Source of the DNA: Akkermansia muciniphila
Lineage (GTDB): Bacteria > Verrucomicrobiota > Verrucomicrobiia > Methylacidiphilales > Verrucolacustridaceae
Length of the DNA: 61,743 nt
Assembly (NCBI GenBank): GCA_945878585.1
Contig: CAMDXQ010000003.1
Span: forward strand, 1 to 61,743
Reading direction: 5' to 3'
Within the stretch, counting starts at the first letter, position 1; every line of letters starts with the position of its first letter. Shown here piece after piece: positions 53,444 to 61,743 of this stretch. The translations under genes and the position numbers were made by a program. Below the pieces are notes generated by a model. The model saw only the letters and a list, made by a program, of their open reading frames with translations. It did not search any database and had not been told where the DNA came from.

Positions 53444-54951
53444 AAACCGGTTGGCGGGGAGAGAAGTTTCTCTGGGGGGTGTCCTCCTGTGCCTATCAGC
53501 ACGAGGGAGGATATAATGGGGAAGGGCAGCCCCAAAATAATTGGGCAGCTTGGGAGAGGTCGGGAAAAGTCGCGCGATCGGGTCGAGCGGTCGATTTCTG
53601 GAACCGCTATGAGGAGGATTTTGATCGTGCGGAGATGATGGGACTTACTGGGTATCGGTTGGGAGTGGACTGGACGCGGATTCAGCCTGAGGCGCCCCCA
53701 GCCGGCTTTCAAGAGGCCGCTTTGGATAGGTATGTGGATATGATCACCGCTCTTCGAAAACGTCATCTGGAGCCGTTGATCACACTTTGCCATTTCACAA
53801 CTCCCCAATGGTTGGGGACCGATCCATGGCTGGATGAACAGACCCCGATCATTTTTAGTCAGTTTGAAAGAAAACTCTGGGAGGTTCTAAACCGAAAACT
53901 GGCGGAACGGGGCATCGCTCCACCCACATGGTTCATCACCATGAATGAACCGAACATGCTGGCGGCCTGCACTTATAACGTGGGTGCATTTCCGGCAGGG
54001 AGACGTGCTTGGTGGGCTGCGGCGTTGTGTGCTTTGCAAACGATGCTGGAAGCGCACGTTCGGGTTCGAAGGGAGATTCACGCGCTATATGCGGAGCATC
54101 CCGATTGGGGACTTCCCAAGTTGAGTTTTAACAACTTCGCGAGCGATTTGTACTGGATGGATAAGATGCTTCTCGATGTTTTGGAAGGGGCGAGGCAGAC
54201 GGAGGGAGGGGAACCGATTCTCGCATTTCTCACCGACCGATATCGCGAGTTCACCCGTGCCTACCGAGCCATGGATTTTCCCCATCACGGTCTTTTTTCT
54301 GAAGCGATCGGTGAGCTGTTGAAGCAGATCCAGCACGGACTGAGTCGAAAGTTTCTTCATGAAAGCACCTTCTCAAGACTTGTTCCACTGGTACGGGAAC
54401 GTAGGGAGGAGCCGGTTGTAGATTTTATCTCCTTCGACTATTACGATCCCTTCGTGGGCAACGCGGTCCGGCTTCCGACTTTTTCCGACCTCCGTCTGGG
54501 TCGGGTGGGACTACGGGAGTGGTTGACCCAAAGCCTTACGACCAAGTGGTGGGACTGGAAAGCCCTCCCGAGGGGGCTGCGTTTTTTTGTGGAACGCTAT
54601 GCAACCGAGTATCCGGATATTCCTATTCTGATTGCGGAAAATGGAATGGCAGAGCGACGCTGTCAGCGTTCGGACTCGTGTGTATTGCGAGGAGACCAGC
54701 AGAGTCGCAGTTATTTTATTCGGCAACATGTCGGGGAGGTGCAGAAACTCAAAGCGGAGGGTTTGCCATTGATCGGATATTTTCACTGGTCCCTAACCGA
54801 TAATTACGAGTGGGGAACCTACGATCCTAGGTTCGGGCTATTTGGAATCGATTTTAACTCACAAGACCTCGAGAGAATTGCTCGGGATGAGGGAGGTGAT
54901 ATCCCCTGGGAAACTTACGCCGAGATGGTTGCCAAGGATAAGAAAAATTAA
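53440..54951 (+). CDS. Glycoside hydrolase family 1 enzyme
   Basis: 503 residues from ATG 53440, overlapping the GT28 stop. GH1 barrel landmarks: [20 protein letters not shown] (sugar-binding Gln), [34 protein letters not shown] (acid/base Glu near 170), [10 protein letters not shown] (nucleophile Glu near 401) and [19 protein letters not shown]. The usual INYY before the catalytic Tyr is SFDYY here. No signal peptide, so cytoplasmic. It could be a beta-glucosidase or galactosidase, or, because it is coupled to a glycolipid synthase, a glycolipid-modifying enzyme like plant SFR2. The stop overlaps infA by 3 bp. Confidence 0.93.
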   Translation: MKTGWRGEKFLWGVSSCAYQHEGGYNGEGQPQNNWAAWERSGKVARSGRAVDFWNRYEEDFDRAEMMGLTGYRLGVDWTRIQPEAPPAGFQEAALDRYVDMITALRKRHLEPLITLCHFTTPQWLGTDPWLDEQTPIIFSQFERKLWEVLNRKLAERGIAPPTWFITMNEPNMLAACTYNVGAFPAGRRAWWAAALCALQTMLEAHVRVRREIHALYAEHPDWGLPKLSFNNFASDLYWMDKMLLDVLEGARQTEGGEPILAFLTDRYREFTRAYRAMDFPHHGLFSEAIGELLKQIQHGLSRKFLHESTFSRLVPLVRERREEPVVDFISFDYYDPFVGNAVRLPTFSDLRLGRVGLREWLTQSLTTKWWDWKALPRGLRFFVERYATEYPDIPILIAENGMAERRCQRSDSCVLRGDQQSRSYFIRQHVGEVQKLKAEGLPLIGYFHWSLTDNYEWGTYDPRFGLFGIDFNSQDLERIARDEGGDIPWETYAEMVAKDKKN

Positions 54952-55205
54952 AGAGGGACGGGAGCGGCGGGTTGTCCATCCGCAGACGGGGGTGGAATCC
55001 GATACGTGATGCGTCCCTTTGTCAGATCGTAGGGGGACATTTCCATTTTTACTTTGTTGCCGATGTTCAGGCGGATGTAGTTCTTCCGCATTTTTCCGGA
55101 AATGTGGGCAAGAACGGTATGGCCATTGATCAGTTCCACTCGAAAGAGGGTGCCTTTGAGCACCGACTTAACGACTCCTTCCACTTCAACAACTTCGCCT
55201 GCCAT
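54948..55205 (-). CDS. infA: Translation initiation factor IF-1
   Basis: 85 residues, OB fold: [40 protein letters not shown] and [20 protein letters not shown] are the standard IF-1 blocks (family [18 protein letters not shown]). A Pro/Ala-rich tail ([15 protein letters not shown]) adds about 13 residues to the usual 72. No Shine-Dalgarno sequence: the start is preceded by CTTTCCCCTT, and the 12 bases TCCCCTTATGGC are identical to those at the rpsT start. TAA overlaps the convergent GH1 stop (TTAA). Confidence 0.96.
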   Translation of the reverse strand: MAGEVVEVEGVVKSVLKGTLFRVELINGHTVLAHISGKMRKNYIRLNIGNKVKMEMSPYDLTKGRITYRIPPPSADGQPAAPVPL

Positions 55206-55259
55206 AAGGGGAAAGCGTAAGTCAATTGTGAGGGGATTGGAACCTTTTTTGAGGCAGCT

Positions 55260-55970
55260 TCAGACCTTTTCGTGAATCCCGCACTCTCGTTTCCAGCCAA
55301 AGTGCCGAAGTTCAGAGGGGTCGTTTACTTCATCAAGACGCTTGGTCGTCACCCGGTCTCCGATAGAGACGTATCCTTTCGACCAAAGTGGATGATAAGG
55401 GAGGGAGTGTAGGCGCAGGTAGTCGCCCACTTGACGATCGCTCCAATCGAGGAGTGGTAGAAGTTTCAGTCGAGATTGAGATGATGAGATGACGGATAGT
55501 TTTTCTCGCGATTCTGATGAGGTTCGACGCAAGCCTGCAACCCAAAGGGTCGGGTTTAAGTCGGAAAGAGCTCGTCGTAATGGTTCCACTCGAATGATCT
55601 CATGAAACTGCTCCAGTCCAGTCGGCCCCATTTCCCATAAACGGCCGTGCTCCTCCTCTAACTGCTGCGGGGTGAGAAGAGGTCGAACCGTTGTGACATT
55701 AAGGTTTAGTTTTTTTGTTAATTCTTCCGCGAATAGATGCGTTTCGGGGAAGTGATATCCGGTATCGATAAATAGGATTGGTAGACTCGGGTTCTGTTGG
55801 GTTGCAAGGTGCAGGAAGGCAGCGGATTGGGCTCCGAAGGAAGTGGTTAAAACCATCTGATCCCGGTAGTTCCTTATGGCCCACTCCATTCGTTCCGTTG
55901 CAGATTTCGATTCCAGATCAGGTAAGTCCTTTAAAGAGACCTCCCTTCTTTTGGCTGAATCGGTAATCAT
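55260..55970 (-). CDS. cysH: Phosphoadenylyl-sulfate (PAPS) reductase
   Basis: 236 residues, adenine nucleotide alpha-hydrolase fold. TTSFGAQSAAFLHLA is the PP-loop, PILFIDTGYHFPETH the next block, WVAGLRR the substrate-Arg region, and WKRECGIHEK at the end holds the catalytic Cys. The paired Cys motifs that bind a 4Fe-4S cluster in APS reductases are missing, so PAPS is the expected substrate, reduced to sulfite with thioredoxin. This fits the fused APS kinase made by the neighbouring cysNC. Divergent from cysD with 40 bp between. Confidence 0.93.
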   Translation of the reverse strand: MITDSAKRREVSLKDLPDLESKSATERMEWAIRNYRDQMVLTTSFGAQSAAFLHLATQQNPSLPILFIDTGYHFPETHLFAEELTKKLNLNVTTVRPLLTPQQLEEEHGRLWEMGPTGLEQFHEIIRVEPLRRALSDLNPTLWVAGLRRTSSESREKLSVISSSQSRLKLLPLLDWSDRQVGDYLRLHSLPYHPLWSKGYVSIGDRVTTKRLDEVNDPSELRHFGWKRECGIHEKV

Positions 55971-56010
55971 CCTTGCAATTTACGTGAAAACCATACAAAG
56001 TCTATCGTTT

Positions 56011-56814
56011 ATGTCGTATTTGCAACATCTTGAAGATCAGAGCATTTATATATTTCGCGAGGCATTTGCGAATTTCAAGAATATGGCTATGCCCTGGTCG
56101 ATGGGCAAGGATTCAAACACATTGATCTGGTTGGCCAAGAAGGCCTTTGCTGGAAAAATTCCGTTTCCCTTGGTTCATATCGACACCACATACGAATTTC
56201 CTGAAATGTTGGCGTTCAGAGAGTGGGCACAGAAGCATTATGAAATCGATTTGATTGTCATCGTTAACGAGGAGGCTCGCAAGCGCGGCATCGGATATGA
56301 GACCCACGACCCTGTCACAGTAACGCATGAATTAAAGTCGGCCGCTCTTCAGCAAGCATTAGCCAAATACAAGTGGGATGCCCTTGTTACAGGAATTCGG
56401 CGAGATGAGGATTCGACTAGGGCGAAGGAGCGTTATTTCTCGCCCCGTACGGCGGACAATGAGTGGGAGTATCGAGATCAACCTCCTGAGTTTTGGGGGC
56501 AGTTCACAACCGCTGTAAAGCCGGGGGAACACGTGAGAGTGCAACCCTTGTTGGACTGGACGGAGCTCGATATCTGGGAGTATATCCGACGTGAGGGGAT
56601 TCCCATCCCTAAGATGTATTTTTCACAACAGGGGCGTCGGTATCGCTCTTTGGGATGTTGGCCTATTACAAAACCGATCGAAAGTTCGGTTGATACTTTA
56701 GAAGGGATTGTAGAGGAGCTGAAAACAACCAAGACCTCGGAAAGAGCCGGTCGGGCGCAGGACCATCACGAACGGAACGCCATGCAAAAATTGCGGGCGA
56801 AAGGATTCATGTGA
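56011..56814 (+). CDS. cysD: Sulfate adenylyltransferase subunit 2
   Basis: 267 residues from ATG 56011 ([20 protein letters not shown]), somewhat shorter than the roughly 300 of E. coli. [14 protein letters not shown] is the PP-loop (usually SGGKDS; Met here), then [34 protein letters not shown] and [14 protein letters not shown], all CysD blocks. With the CysN GTPase it makes adenylyl sulfate from ATP and sulfate. A longer open frame upstream overlaps cysH and is not used. The stop overlaps the cysNC GTG. Confidence 0.95.
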   Translation: MSYLQHLEDQSIYIFREAFANFKNMAMPWSMGKDSNTLIWLAKKAFAGKIPFPLVHIDTTYEFPEMLAFREWAQKHYEIDLIVIVNEEARKRGIGYETHDPVTVTHELKSAALQQALAKYKWDALVTGIRRDEDSTRAKERYFSPRTADNEWEYRDQPPEFWGQFTTAVKPGEHVRVQPLLDWTELDIWEYIRREGIPIPKMYFSQQGRRYRSLGCWPITKPIESSVDTLEGIVEELKTTKTSERAGRAQDHHERNAMQKLRAKGFM

Positions 56815-58832
56815 GCCAGGGAGTTGTCATGCCTCCGGCACCGAAACCCGTGCCAAAGGATTATGTTCCAGCCTTTTTTCCGAAGAGGCAGGGTGGAGCT
56901 CGAGCGGCGGGTGGACCGGAGGAGCCAAGAACCAGCATCGTAGTCGTAGGCCATGTGGATCACGGGAAGTCCACCCTGATTGGACGACTGCTTGCGGATA
57001 CCGGCTCCTTGCCCGAGGGTAAGTTGGAAGCTGCGGAGAAAGCCTCAAGAGAAGAGGGAATGCCGTTGGAGTATGCCTTTCTTCTGGATGCTTTTCTTGA
57101 GGAACAGGCGCAAAATATCACGATCGATACCACTCGGATCGGTTTCCGATACAAGGGTCAGTCCTTTGAAATTATCGATGCTCCGGGCCATCGGGAATTT
57201 ATTAAGAATATGGTCACGGGTGCAGCGGCTGCGGAGGAAGCCATTCTTCTGATCGATGCACACGAAGGATTGAAAGAGCAGACAAGACGACATGGCCTTC
57301 TGCTCTCTCTTCTGGGGGTATCGCGGGTGATCGTCGCCGTGAATAAAATGGATTTGGTGCAATGGAAGGAAGGCCGTTTTCGTGTTCTTGAAAAAGAGAT
57401 TCGAGAGTATCTGGGGGGACTGAAAATCAGTCCGAGGGAAGTGATTCCGATTTCTGCCCGGGAAGGATCAACCGTGATGCGAAGGGATGATCAGCATCTC
57501 CCATGGTGGAAAGGGCCGACCTTACTGGAAGCTCTTTTGGCGGGCGCAGGAAAGAGTCAGCAGTCACCCGAAGGACCGCTGCGTTTCAGTATTCAGGATG
57601 TTTATCGATTTGATGCAAGGCGTGTGATTGCAGGAAAACTGGAAAGCGGACGAATCCGAGTTGGCGATCCGGTCATTTTCTTTCCTGACCGCAAGGCCAG
57701 CCGGATTAAGAGTATTGAATCCTGGGGCGAAGAAACTCCGTTGCGTGAAGTGGGTCCTGGCCAGAGCGTTGCTGTGACGTTGGAGGAGCAGATATTTGTC
57801 GAGCGTGGTCATGTGGGCGCTTTGCCGGAGGATCCTCCTGTCGAGTCTCGCGAAGTCCGAGCTCGTATCTTCTGGTTGGATACGGAGGCATTACGTTTAC
57901 AGGCCCCCGTGACACTCCGGCTAGGCACCCAGTCGGTCGAAGCCCGGTTGGTTGCAATTGATCGGGTTGTGGACGCTGAGAAGCTTGAGGCAGTAACGGA
58001 TACAAGAGAGGAGGTGGGTCGGTTTGAAGTCGCTGAGGTACGCCTCCGTTGCCGTCGTCCCTTGGTTTACGATGCTCACGAGCGAGTTTCCGCCACTGGC
58101 CGGTTCGCGTTGCAGCGTGGCCCTCGAATTGGGGGAGGGGGGATCATTACATTTGCTGAATATCCCGCTTCCCTTGCCAAGCCTGTTACGGGAGAACACC
58201 TGACATGGACCGAGGGGCGTGTTTCACAAGAAGCGCGGGCAAGTCACTTTGGTCACGAGGGGGCGGTGATCTGGCTGACGGGGTTGTCAGGTTCCGGAAA
58301 GTCGACTCTTGCGGTGGCTTTGGAGAGTCTTCTTTTCCGTCGTGGGATCGGAACGATGATTTTGGATGGGGACAATCTTCGACACGGACTGTGTGCAGAC
58401 TTGGGTTTTAGCCTGACGGATCGGGCAGAAAACATTCGACGGGCCGGGGAGGTGGCAAAGCTGATGGCGGAATCAGGTTTGGTTGTGATTAGTTCACTCA
58501 TCTCTCCTTTGAAAAAAGAGCGTGAATCTGTCCGTGCTTCTTGCCGTAGTGCAGGAATTTCTTTTTCCGAAATCTTTATCAATGCCTCGATCGCCGAATG
58601 CGAAAAACGCGATCCCCGCGGCCTGTATCAAAAGGCTCGAAAGGGTGAAATTAAGGGTTTTACGGGAATCGATTCACCTTACGAAATCCCTGAACAACCC
58701 GACCTAATTCTAGAGACAGGGAAGGAAAAAGTAGTGGAATCGGCGGAGCGACTCCTAAGCCATGTATTAAACCTGGTCCGTTTGAAAGAAGAAGACCGAG
58801 AGGGTGCTCCTGGTCCCGGAGGACAGATCTAA
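56811..58832 (+). CDS. cysNC: Bifunctional sulfate adenylyltransferase subunit 1/APS kinase (CysN-CysC)
   Basis: 673 residues. The GTPase part has GHVDHGKST at 47-55, DAPGHREFI, and NKMDLV; a beta-barrel region runs to about 460. The APS kinase part has GLSGSGKST at about 490-498, [19 protein letters not shown] and [10 protein letters not shown]. Together with CysD it makes PAPS for CysH. Starts at GTG 56811, overlapping the cysD stop (GTGA). An extra 35 residues precede the GTPase. Convergent with the Sua5 gene (4-bp overlap of stops). Confidence 0.96.
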   Translation: MSQGVVMPPAPKPVPKDYVPAFFPKRQGGARAAGGPEEPRTSIVVVGHVDHGKSTLIGRLLADTGSLPEGKLEAAEKASREEGMPLEYAFLLDAFLEEQAQNITIDTTRIGFRYKGQSFEIIDAPGHREFIKNMVTGAAAAEEAILLIDAHEGLKEQTRRHGLLLSLLGVSRVIVAVNKMDLVQWKEGRFRVLEKEIREYLGGLKISPREVIPISAREGSTVMRRDDQHLPWWKGPTLLEALLAGAGKSQQSPEGPLRFSIQDVYRFDARRVIAGKLESGRIRVGDPVIFFPDRKASRIKSIESWGEETPLREVGPGQSVAVTLEEQIFVERGHVGALPEDPPVESREVRARIFWLDTEALRLQAPVTLRLGTQSVEARLVAIDRVVDAEKLEAVTDTREEVGRFEVAEVRLRCRRPLVYDAHERVSATGRFALQRGPRIGGGGIITFAEYPASLAKPVTGEHLTWTEGRVSQEARASHFGHEGAVIWLTGLSGSGKSTLAVALESLLFRRGIGTMILDGDNLRHGLCADLGFSLTDRAENIRRAGEVAKLMAESGLVVISSLISPLKKERESVRASCRSAGISFSEIFINASIAECEKRDPRGLYQKARKGEIKGFTGIDSPYEIPEQPDLILETGKEKVVESAERLLSHVLNLVRLKEEDREGAPGPGGQI

Positions 58833-59866
58833 GCAGTCATTCGCGGAAGGAGGGACCACTTGCCCTCACGCCATTCGGCGGTTCCGGCGCTTGCCCGGGT
58901 TAATCGATCTCTCAGTGCGGGAGCCCATGGAGAATCGGGAATAGGATCGATTAAAATTGCAGAATCTCCTGCTACGTCAGCCTGACGAAGTGTTTTATAA
59001 AGATTCTGTGCGGCACTCGAGGGCTGACGATCGGCAGCTAGAATCTGAACCCGGGGGTTCTTTGGATTTAGAGCGTTGCTGTAGACAATATACTGGTAGA
59101 GGGAATCGAAGTTCTGGATGGGGGAAGTGCACAGGTAAAGCGGGGTTTGAGGGGCATAGTGGTGAGCTAGCATTCCCGGGGAAGCGGTGGAGCGATCAGG
59201 AGAAGTGGAGGAAGACCTTGTGGCAACGGGAACTTTAAGGGTTTCCGAAATTTGATCTACTGAGATGGATCCAGGACGGAGAATCACCGGATTTGATTCG
59301 CTTAAAGAGAGGACTGTGGATTCGATCCCATTTGAACAGCTGCCTCCATCCAGAATTAGAGGGATCTTTCCTTCCAGCTCCTGCAAAACGGCAGAAGCAT
59401 CGGTTGGGCTGATTCGTCCAAAGCGGTTTGCACTGGGTGCGGCTAGGGGTTGACCGATTTCCGCAAGAAGACGTTGTGCGTCGGGATGAGATGGAAAGCG
59501 TACGGCCACCGTGTCGAGTCCTGAGGTGACCTCGACAGGGACATGGTGTCCTTTGCGAAGGATGAGAGTCAGGGGTCCGGGCCAAAACTTCTCGGTTAAT
59601 AGTGATGCGGGTTCAGGAATCGGTTCAGCGACAATTCCACCACGAGCAGCAAAACCGAGGTCGGGTGAGGGGAGGTGGAGAATGAGAGGATCGGTGGAAG
59701 GTCTTCCCTTGGCATGAAAGATCTTCTGAACCGCCTCAGAGTGAAGGCCCAGACCACCAAGCCCGTAGACTGTCTCAGTCGGAAAAGCGACGAGGTCTCC
59801 GCCCCGGAGAATCTGGCAAGCCTCGCGCAGGGCTGCATCTGACACAGGAAGGACTCGGGTCTTCAT
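58829..59866 (-). CDS. sua5: L-threonylcarbamoyladenylate synthase, Sua5 long form
   Basis: 345 residues from ATG 59866 ([20 protein letters not shown]). YrdC domain: [64 protein letters not shown] and GIESTVLSL. The C-terminal Sua5 domain follows ([17 protein letters not shown]). It makes the threonylcarbamoyl-AMP used for the t6A37 modification of ANN-decoding tRNAs. A longer frame to 59944 would add 26 foreign residues. 87 bp from the divergent nadC. Confidence 0.94.
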   Translation of the reverse strand: MKTRVLPVSDAALREACQILRGGDLVAFPTETVYGLGGLGLHSEAVQKIFHAKGRPSTDPLILHLPSPDLGFAARGGIVAEPIPEPASLLTEKFWPGPLTLILRKGHHVPVEVTSGLDTVAVRFPSHPDAQRLLAEIGQPLAAPSANRFGRISPTDASAVLQELEGKIPLILDGGSCSNGIESTVLSLSESNPVILRPGSISVDQISETLKVPVATRSSSTSPDRSTASPGMLAHHYAPQTPLYLCTSPIQNFDSLYQYIVYSNALNPKNPRVQILAADRQPSSAAQNLYKTLRQADVAGDSAILIDPIPDSPWAPALRDRLTRASAGTAEWREGKWSLLPRMTA

Positions 59867-59953
59867 TCCGAGATGATACGAGAAAATGTGTGGAGTGAAA
59901 AGAGAAGGGAGTTTTCCTCGACTTGTGCCTACCCAAGATTGCACGCTGTTTAG

Positions 59954-60820
59954 GTGAGTCTCTCTCCAAAAGATTGGCAGGCAGTGGTCCGAGAAGCTGC
60001 AGCTCGTGCAGTTGGGGAGGACGTGGGGCCGGATGATGTGACGAGCCGAATCCTGATTCCTGAGGGAGCCAAAGCGACCGGTTTTCTTGTAGCTCGGGAG
60101 GCGTGTGTGCTGGCTGGGATGGACGTTGCCGAGGCTGTTTTTCGGGAAGTGGACGGCCAGCTGAAATGGCGAGCCTTAGCTCAGGATGGAGAGAAGATCT
60201 TGGCGGGGAGAAAAGTGGCTGAGGTAGCAGGTTCGGCCCGATCGATTCTGACCGGCGAAAGATGTGCTTTGAATTTTATTCAGCGCCTATCGGGAGTTGC
60301 CACGCTGACTGCTGACTATGTGCGTCAGACGGAAGGTACGGTGGCAAAGATTCTGGATACGAGAAAGACGACGCCGGGTTTGCGGGCTTTGGAAAGGCAG
60401 GCCGTCCGTCTAGGAGGTGGGACGAATCACCGAACCGGTCTTTACGATGGAATTCTCGTAAAAGAAAATCATCTGGCACTAGTTTCTACATCCAATCTTC
60501 CCGAATATCTGAAAAAGGCCGCCCAAGATCATCCGGATCTTCCCATTGTGGTAGAGGCGGACAGCTGTGAGTTGGCTGAGAAACTGCTTCAGCTTCCTAT
60601 TCACCGAGTGCTTCTGGATAATATGACTTTGGATCAGGTCAACAAAGTCGTGGCTGCACGAAACAAACATACTTCGCAGGTCCAACTTGAAGCTTCAGGC
60701 GGGGTGACTTTGGAAAGAGCCCAAGAGTTAGCTCGAGCCGGTGTTGACTGGATAAGCGTGGGGAAATTGACCCACAGTGCGAGATCGATCGATTTCAGTC
60801 TCGATCTGATCCCAGGATAG
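59954..60820 (+). CDS. nadC: Nicotinate-nucleotide pyrophosphorylase (carboxylating)
   Basis: 288 residues from GTG 59954. Quinolinate phosphoribosyltransferase: EDVGPDDVTSRILI, ALNFIQRLSGVATLT, ILDTRKTTPGLRALERQAVR, GGGTNHRTGLYDGILVKENH, VEADSCELA, LLDNMT and LEASGGVTLERAQELARAGV are the ordered family blocks. It converts quinolinate to nicotinate mononucleotide, which the NadD at the left edge of the window would adenylate. No Shine-Dalgarno sequence before the GTG. Convergent with the two small membrane genes. Confidence 0.96.
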   Translation: MSLSPKDWQAVVREAAARAVGEDVGPDDVTSRILIPEGAKATGFLVAREACVLAGMDVAEAVFREVDGQLKWRALAQDGEKILAGRKVAEVAGSARSILTGERCALNFIQRLSGVATLTADYVRQTEGTVAKILDTRKTTPGLRALERQAVRLGGGTNHRTGLYDGILVKENHLALVSTSNLPEYLKKAAQDHPDLPIVVEADSCELAEKLLQLPIHRVLLDNMTLDQVNKVVAARNKHTSQVQLEASGGVTLERAQELARAGVDWISVGKLTHSARSIDFSLDLIPG

Positions 60821-60828
60821 AAAAAGAC

Positions 60829-61146
60829 CTATTTCTTAGCGGGCGCAGCAGTGGCGCCACCCGGTTGGTTCATCTGGATGTTGAACTGAGTGACAATCTC
60901 CTTCGCCTCGTTGTTGGTCAGGCTTAGTCGCATGAGATCCTTGGCTAGGTTCTCCAGCTTGTCGGAAACAGTTTTATATCGATTGATGGCTTGTGCGGCA
61001 GTTGCGGTCGTTTGGCTGACTGCCTGACGTTCTTTGACAATGGAGACGAGTTGAACCAAGTTGACCAAGAGAAACGCACCTAAGACGGTCACCAAGGGCC
61101 AGACGCAGGAGACCTGGGATTCGTAGGATTGATTTTCGTCGTTCAT
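60829..61146 (-). CDS. Small single-TM protein with helical periplasmic part
   Basis: 105 residues: polar start (MNDENQSYESQVS), one helix (VWPLVTVLGAFLLVNLVQLV), a coiled-coil-like stretch (KERQAVSQTTATAAQAINRY, then LENLAKDLMRLS) and a Pro/Ala-rich tail. No family recognised. The start overlaps the stop of the preceding 87-residue gene as ATGA, and both share the layout helix plus short amphipathic region, so they probably act together in the membrane. Confidence 0.6.
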   Translation of the reverse strand: MNDENQSYESQVSCVWPLVTVLGAFLLVNLVQLVSIVKERQAVSQTTATAAQAINRYKTVSDKLENLAKDLMRLSLTNNEAKEIVTQFNIQMNQPGGATAAPAKK

Positions 61147-61406
61147 GGGTTTGCTTTCTCCTCAAGTTTTACATTCAGTTCGTGTTTTTTTAGAATTTCT
61201 TTGAAAGCAGGATCTTTTTCTCCAGCCATGGCGATGCGAATGCTCAAATTGCGGAGGACAGTCTCCATCTGGGGTCCATTGGATACTTGGGCTTGCACCG
61301 CTTGGATCTGCGAGATGGCTCCCCGCGTGCTGAGTCCGAGTAGAAGGTTTACTAGCAAGAGAACGCTAACCAGACCGCTCAAGCTCCATAAGATAATTTT
61401 CTGCAT
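61143..61406 (-). CDS. Small single-TM protein, upstream partner
   Basis: 87 residues: one N-terminal helix (IILWSLSGLVSVLLLVNLLL), then SIQAVQAQVSN-like and LRNLSIRIAMAGEKDPAFKE amphipathic helices and a charged end. No family recognised. The ATG at 61406 is 6 bp past a promoter-like -10 box and has no Shine-Dalgarno sequence, so the transcript may be leaderless. Pairs with the overlapping 105-residue gene. Confidence 0.6.
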   Translation of the reverse strand: MQKIILWSLSGLVSVLLLVNLLLGLSTRGAISQIQAVQAQVSNGPQMETVLRNLSIRIAMAGEKDPAFKEILKKHELNVKLEEKANP

Positions 61407-61412
61407 ATGGTA

Positions 61413-61441
61413 ATCATCTTTGGAATGGGCAGTTTAGTCAA
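61413..61441 (-). promoter_or_regulatory. Promoter-like element for the small TM gene pair
   Basis: On the minus strand TTGACT (61441-61436) and GATGAT (61418-61413) are separated by exactly 17 bp; the boxes match 5 of 6 and 4 of 6 consensus bases. The ATG of the 87-residue gene begins 6 bp after the -10 box, so a leaderless message is predicted. Confidence 0.45.
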
Positions 61442-61448
61442 TGGGCAG
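61424..61448. repeat. Direct repeat AATGGGCAG x2 over the promoter
   Basis: AATGGGCAG occurs at 61424-61432 (inside the spacer) and 61440-61448 (overlapping the -35 box), 16 bp apart start to start. This is about one and a half helical turns and could be a pair of operator half-sites. Confidence 0.45.
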
Positions 61449-61461
61449 CATACCCATGCTG
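61446..61461. repeat. Perfect palindrome CAGCAT-ACCC-ATGCTG
   Basis: A 6-bp perfect inverted repeat with a 4-bp centre, immediately upstream of the -35 box of the small TM gene promoter. It also overlaps an alternative inverted pair ATGGG/CCCAT (61441-61445 with 61453-61457). Probably a protein-binding site if functional, since it lies upstream of the predicted transcript. Confidence 0.4.
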
Positions 61462-61743
61462 TGAGCAACTTTACCGGGTTCGAAAGGCTTCTGGCTAACT
61501 TACGGGACCTCAGGATTTTTGATGGGAGATGATTGTTGATTGGAAGGGGTCTGTAGTTTGTTGGGTTTGGTTTTATGAGGTAAAAATGCTGAGTTGGATG
61601 AGTTTACCCCCGACCAACTTTTCTTGCGGGCAAAGTAGCGCTTCGATTGGGCAGAAGATACCGCTCGATAGGCTTTTGAGTTCAAGTCACTACCTTGTGG
61701 GAATTATGCGGGAGCGGAAGTGGAAAAATAGGTCGACTTGAAT

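Larger units (their letters stand above)
61407..61743. other. Gene-poor right edge of the window
   Basis: 337 bp with no convincing gene. The first 55 bp hold a promoter-like element and repeats (61413-61461). Two short frames here (61500-61685 minus, TTG start, closed upstream by TAA; 61529-61741 plus) have no recognisable product or ribosome site. The plus-strand text after 61560 contains no hairpin with a T-run that I could find. Confidence 0.5.

Noticed and set aside
61500-61685. Minus-strand 61-residue frame at the right edge, considered as the end of a gene entering the window
   Set aside because: An in-frame TAA lies just upstream of the TTG, so it cannot continue beyond the window, and the sequence resembles no family.
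61529-61741. Plus-strand 70-residue frame at the right edge
   Set aside because: No ribosome site, no recognisable product, ends within the window.

Overview
The window (61.7 kb) is a gene-dense stretch of a Gram-negative bacterial chromosome. It carries a Kdo/heptose/Lpt lipopolysaccharide operon, an alternative complex III (ACIII) plus aa3-type oxidase cluster, and housekeeping genes (nadD, rsfS, argS, rpsT, ispE, pyrF, murA, pyrG, mutS, infA, cysHDNC, tsaC/sua5, nadC). ACIII, a MurA with Asp instead of the catalytic Cys, a DUF2723-TPR membrane protein and the kdsB-pyrG linkage together suggest the PVC superphylum, most likely Verrucomicrobiota. That placement is an inference from gene content; no rRNA or tRNA gene is present to test it. 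I saw no phage, insertion sequence, integrase, CRISPR array or tRNA. Genes are packed with 4-nt ATGA-type overlaps and very short divergent gaps.

Layout. 1-4880: end of nadD, rsfS, argS, a membrane protein with an HELTH motif, rpsT, ispE, pyrF. 4906-11252 (minus): an eight-gene chain rfaE1-gmhB-kdsB-pyrG-kdsA-lptC-lptA-lptB that makes heptose and Kdo precursors and the LPS export machinery. 11468-14810: PHP phosphatase, murA, DegT/DnrJ aminotransferase. 14849-23675: a glycan-assembly island with a GT2-methyltransferase fusion, a GT-C-like membrane protein, a 1047-residue YfhO-like/DPM1-like fusion and a 949-residue DUF2723-TPR protein.

23677-40226 is the respiratory block. A ten-gene minus-strand operon encodes ACIII (actA-F), a one-TM protein, and a trailing trio that resembles cbb3 oxidase subunits N, O and P. 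The CcoN-like member has lost the histidines that bind heme and copper. Divergent from it are coxB, coxA, ctaA, ctaB, an overlooked 38-residue membrane protein, and coxC. The likely electron route is quinol to ACIII, then c-type hemes, then the CuA oxidase, with heme A made by ctaA/ctaB inside the same operon. A CoaB-like protein and a lycopene-cyclase-fold protein follow.

41711-61743: thioredoxin-like protein, tail-specific protease, a MASE1/LytS-type kinase with a LytTR regulator, a LuxR-type protein with a degenerate receiver and a coupled 47-residue membrane peptide, a glycosyltransferase-like protein, mutS, an MGDG-synthase-like GT28 coupled to a GH1 enzyme, infA, sulfate-assimilation genes, tsaC/sua5, nadC and a pair of tiny membrane proteins. 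The strongest candidates for something new are the ligand-less cbb3-like tail of the ACIII operon, the GT28-GH1 glycolipid pair, and the donor-synthase/transferase fusion in the glycan island.
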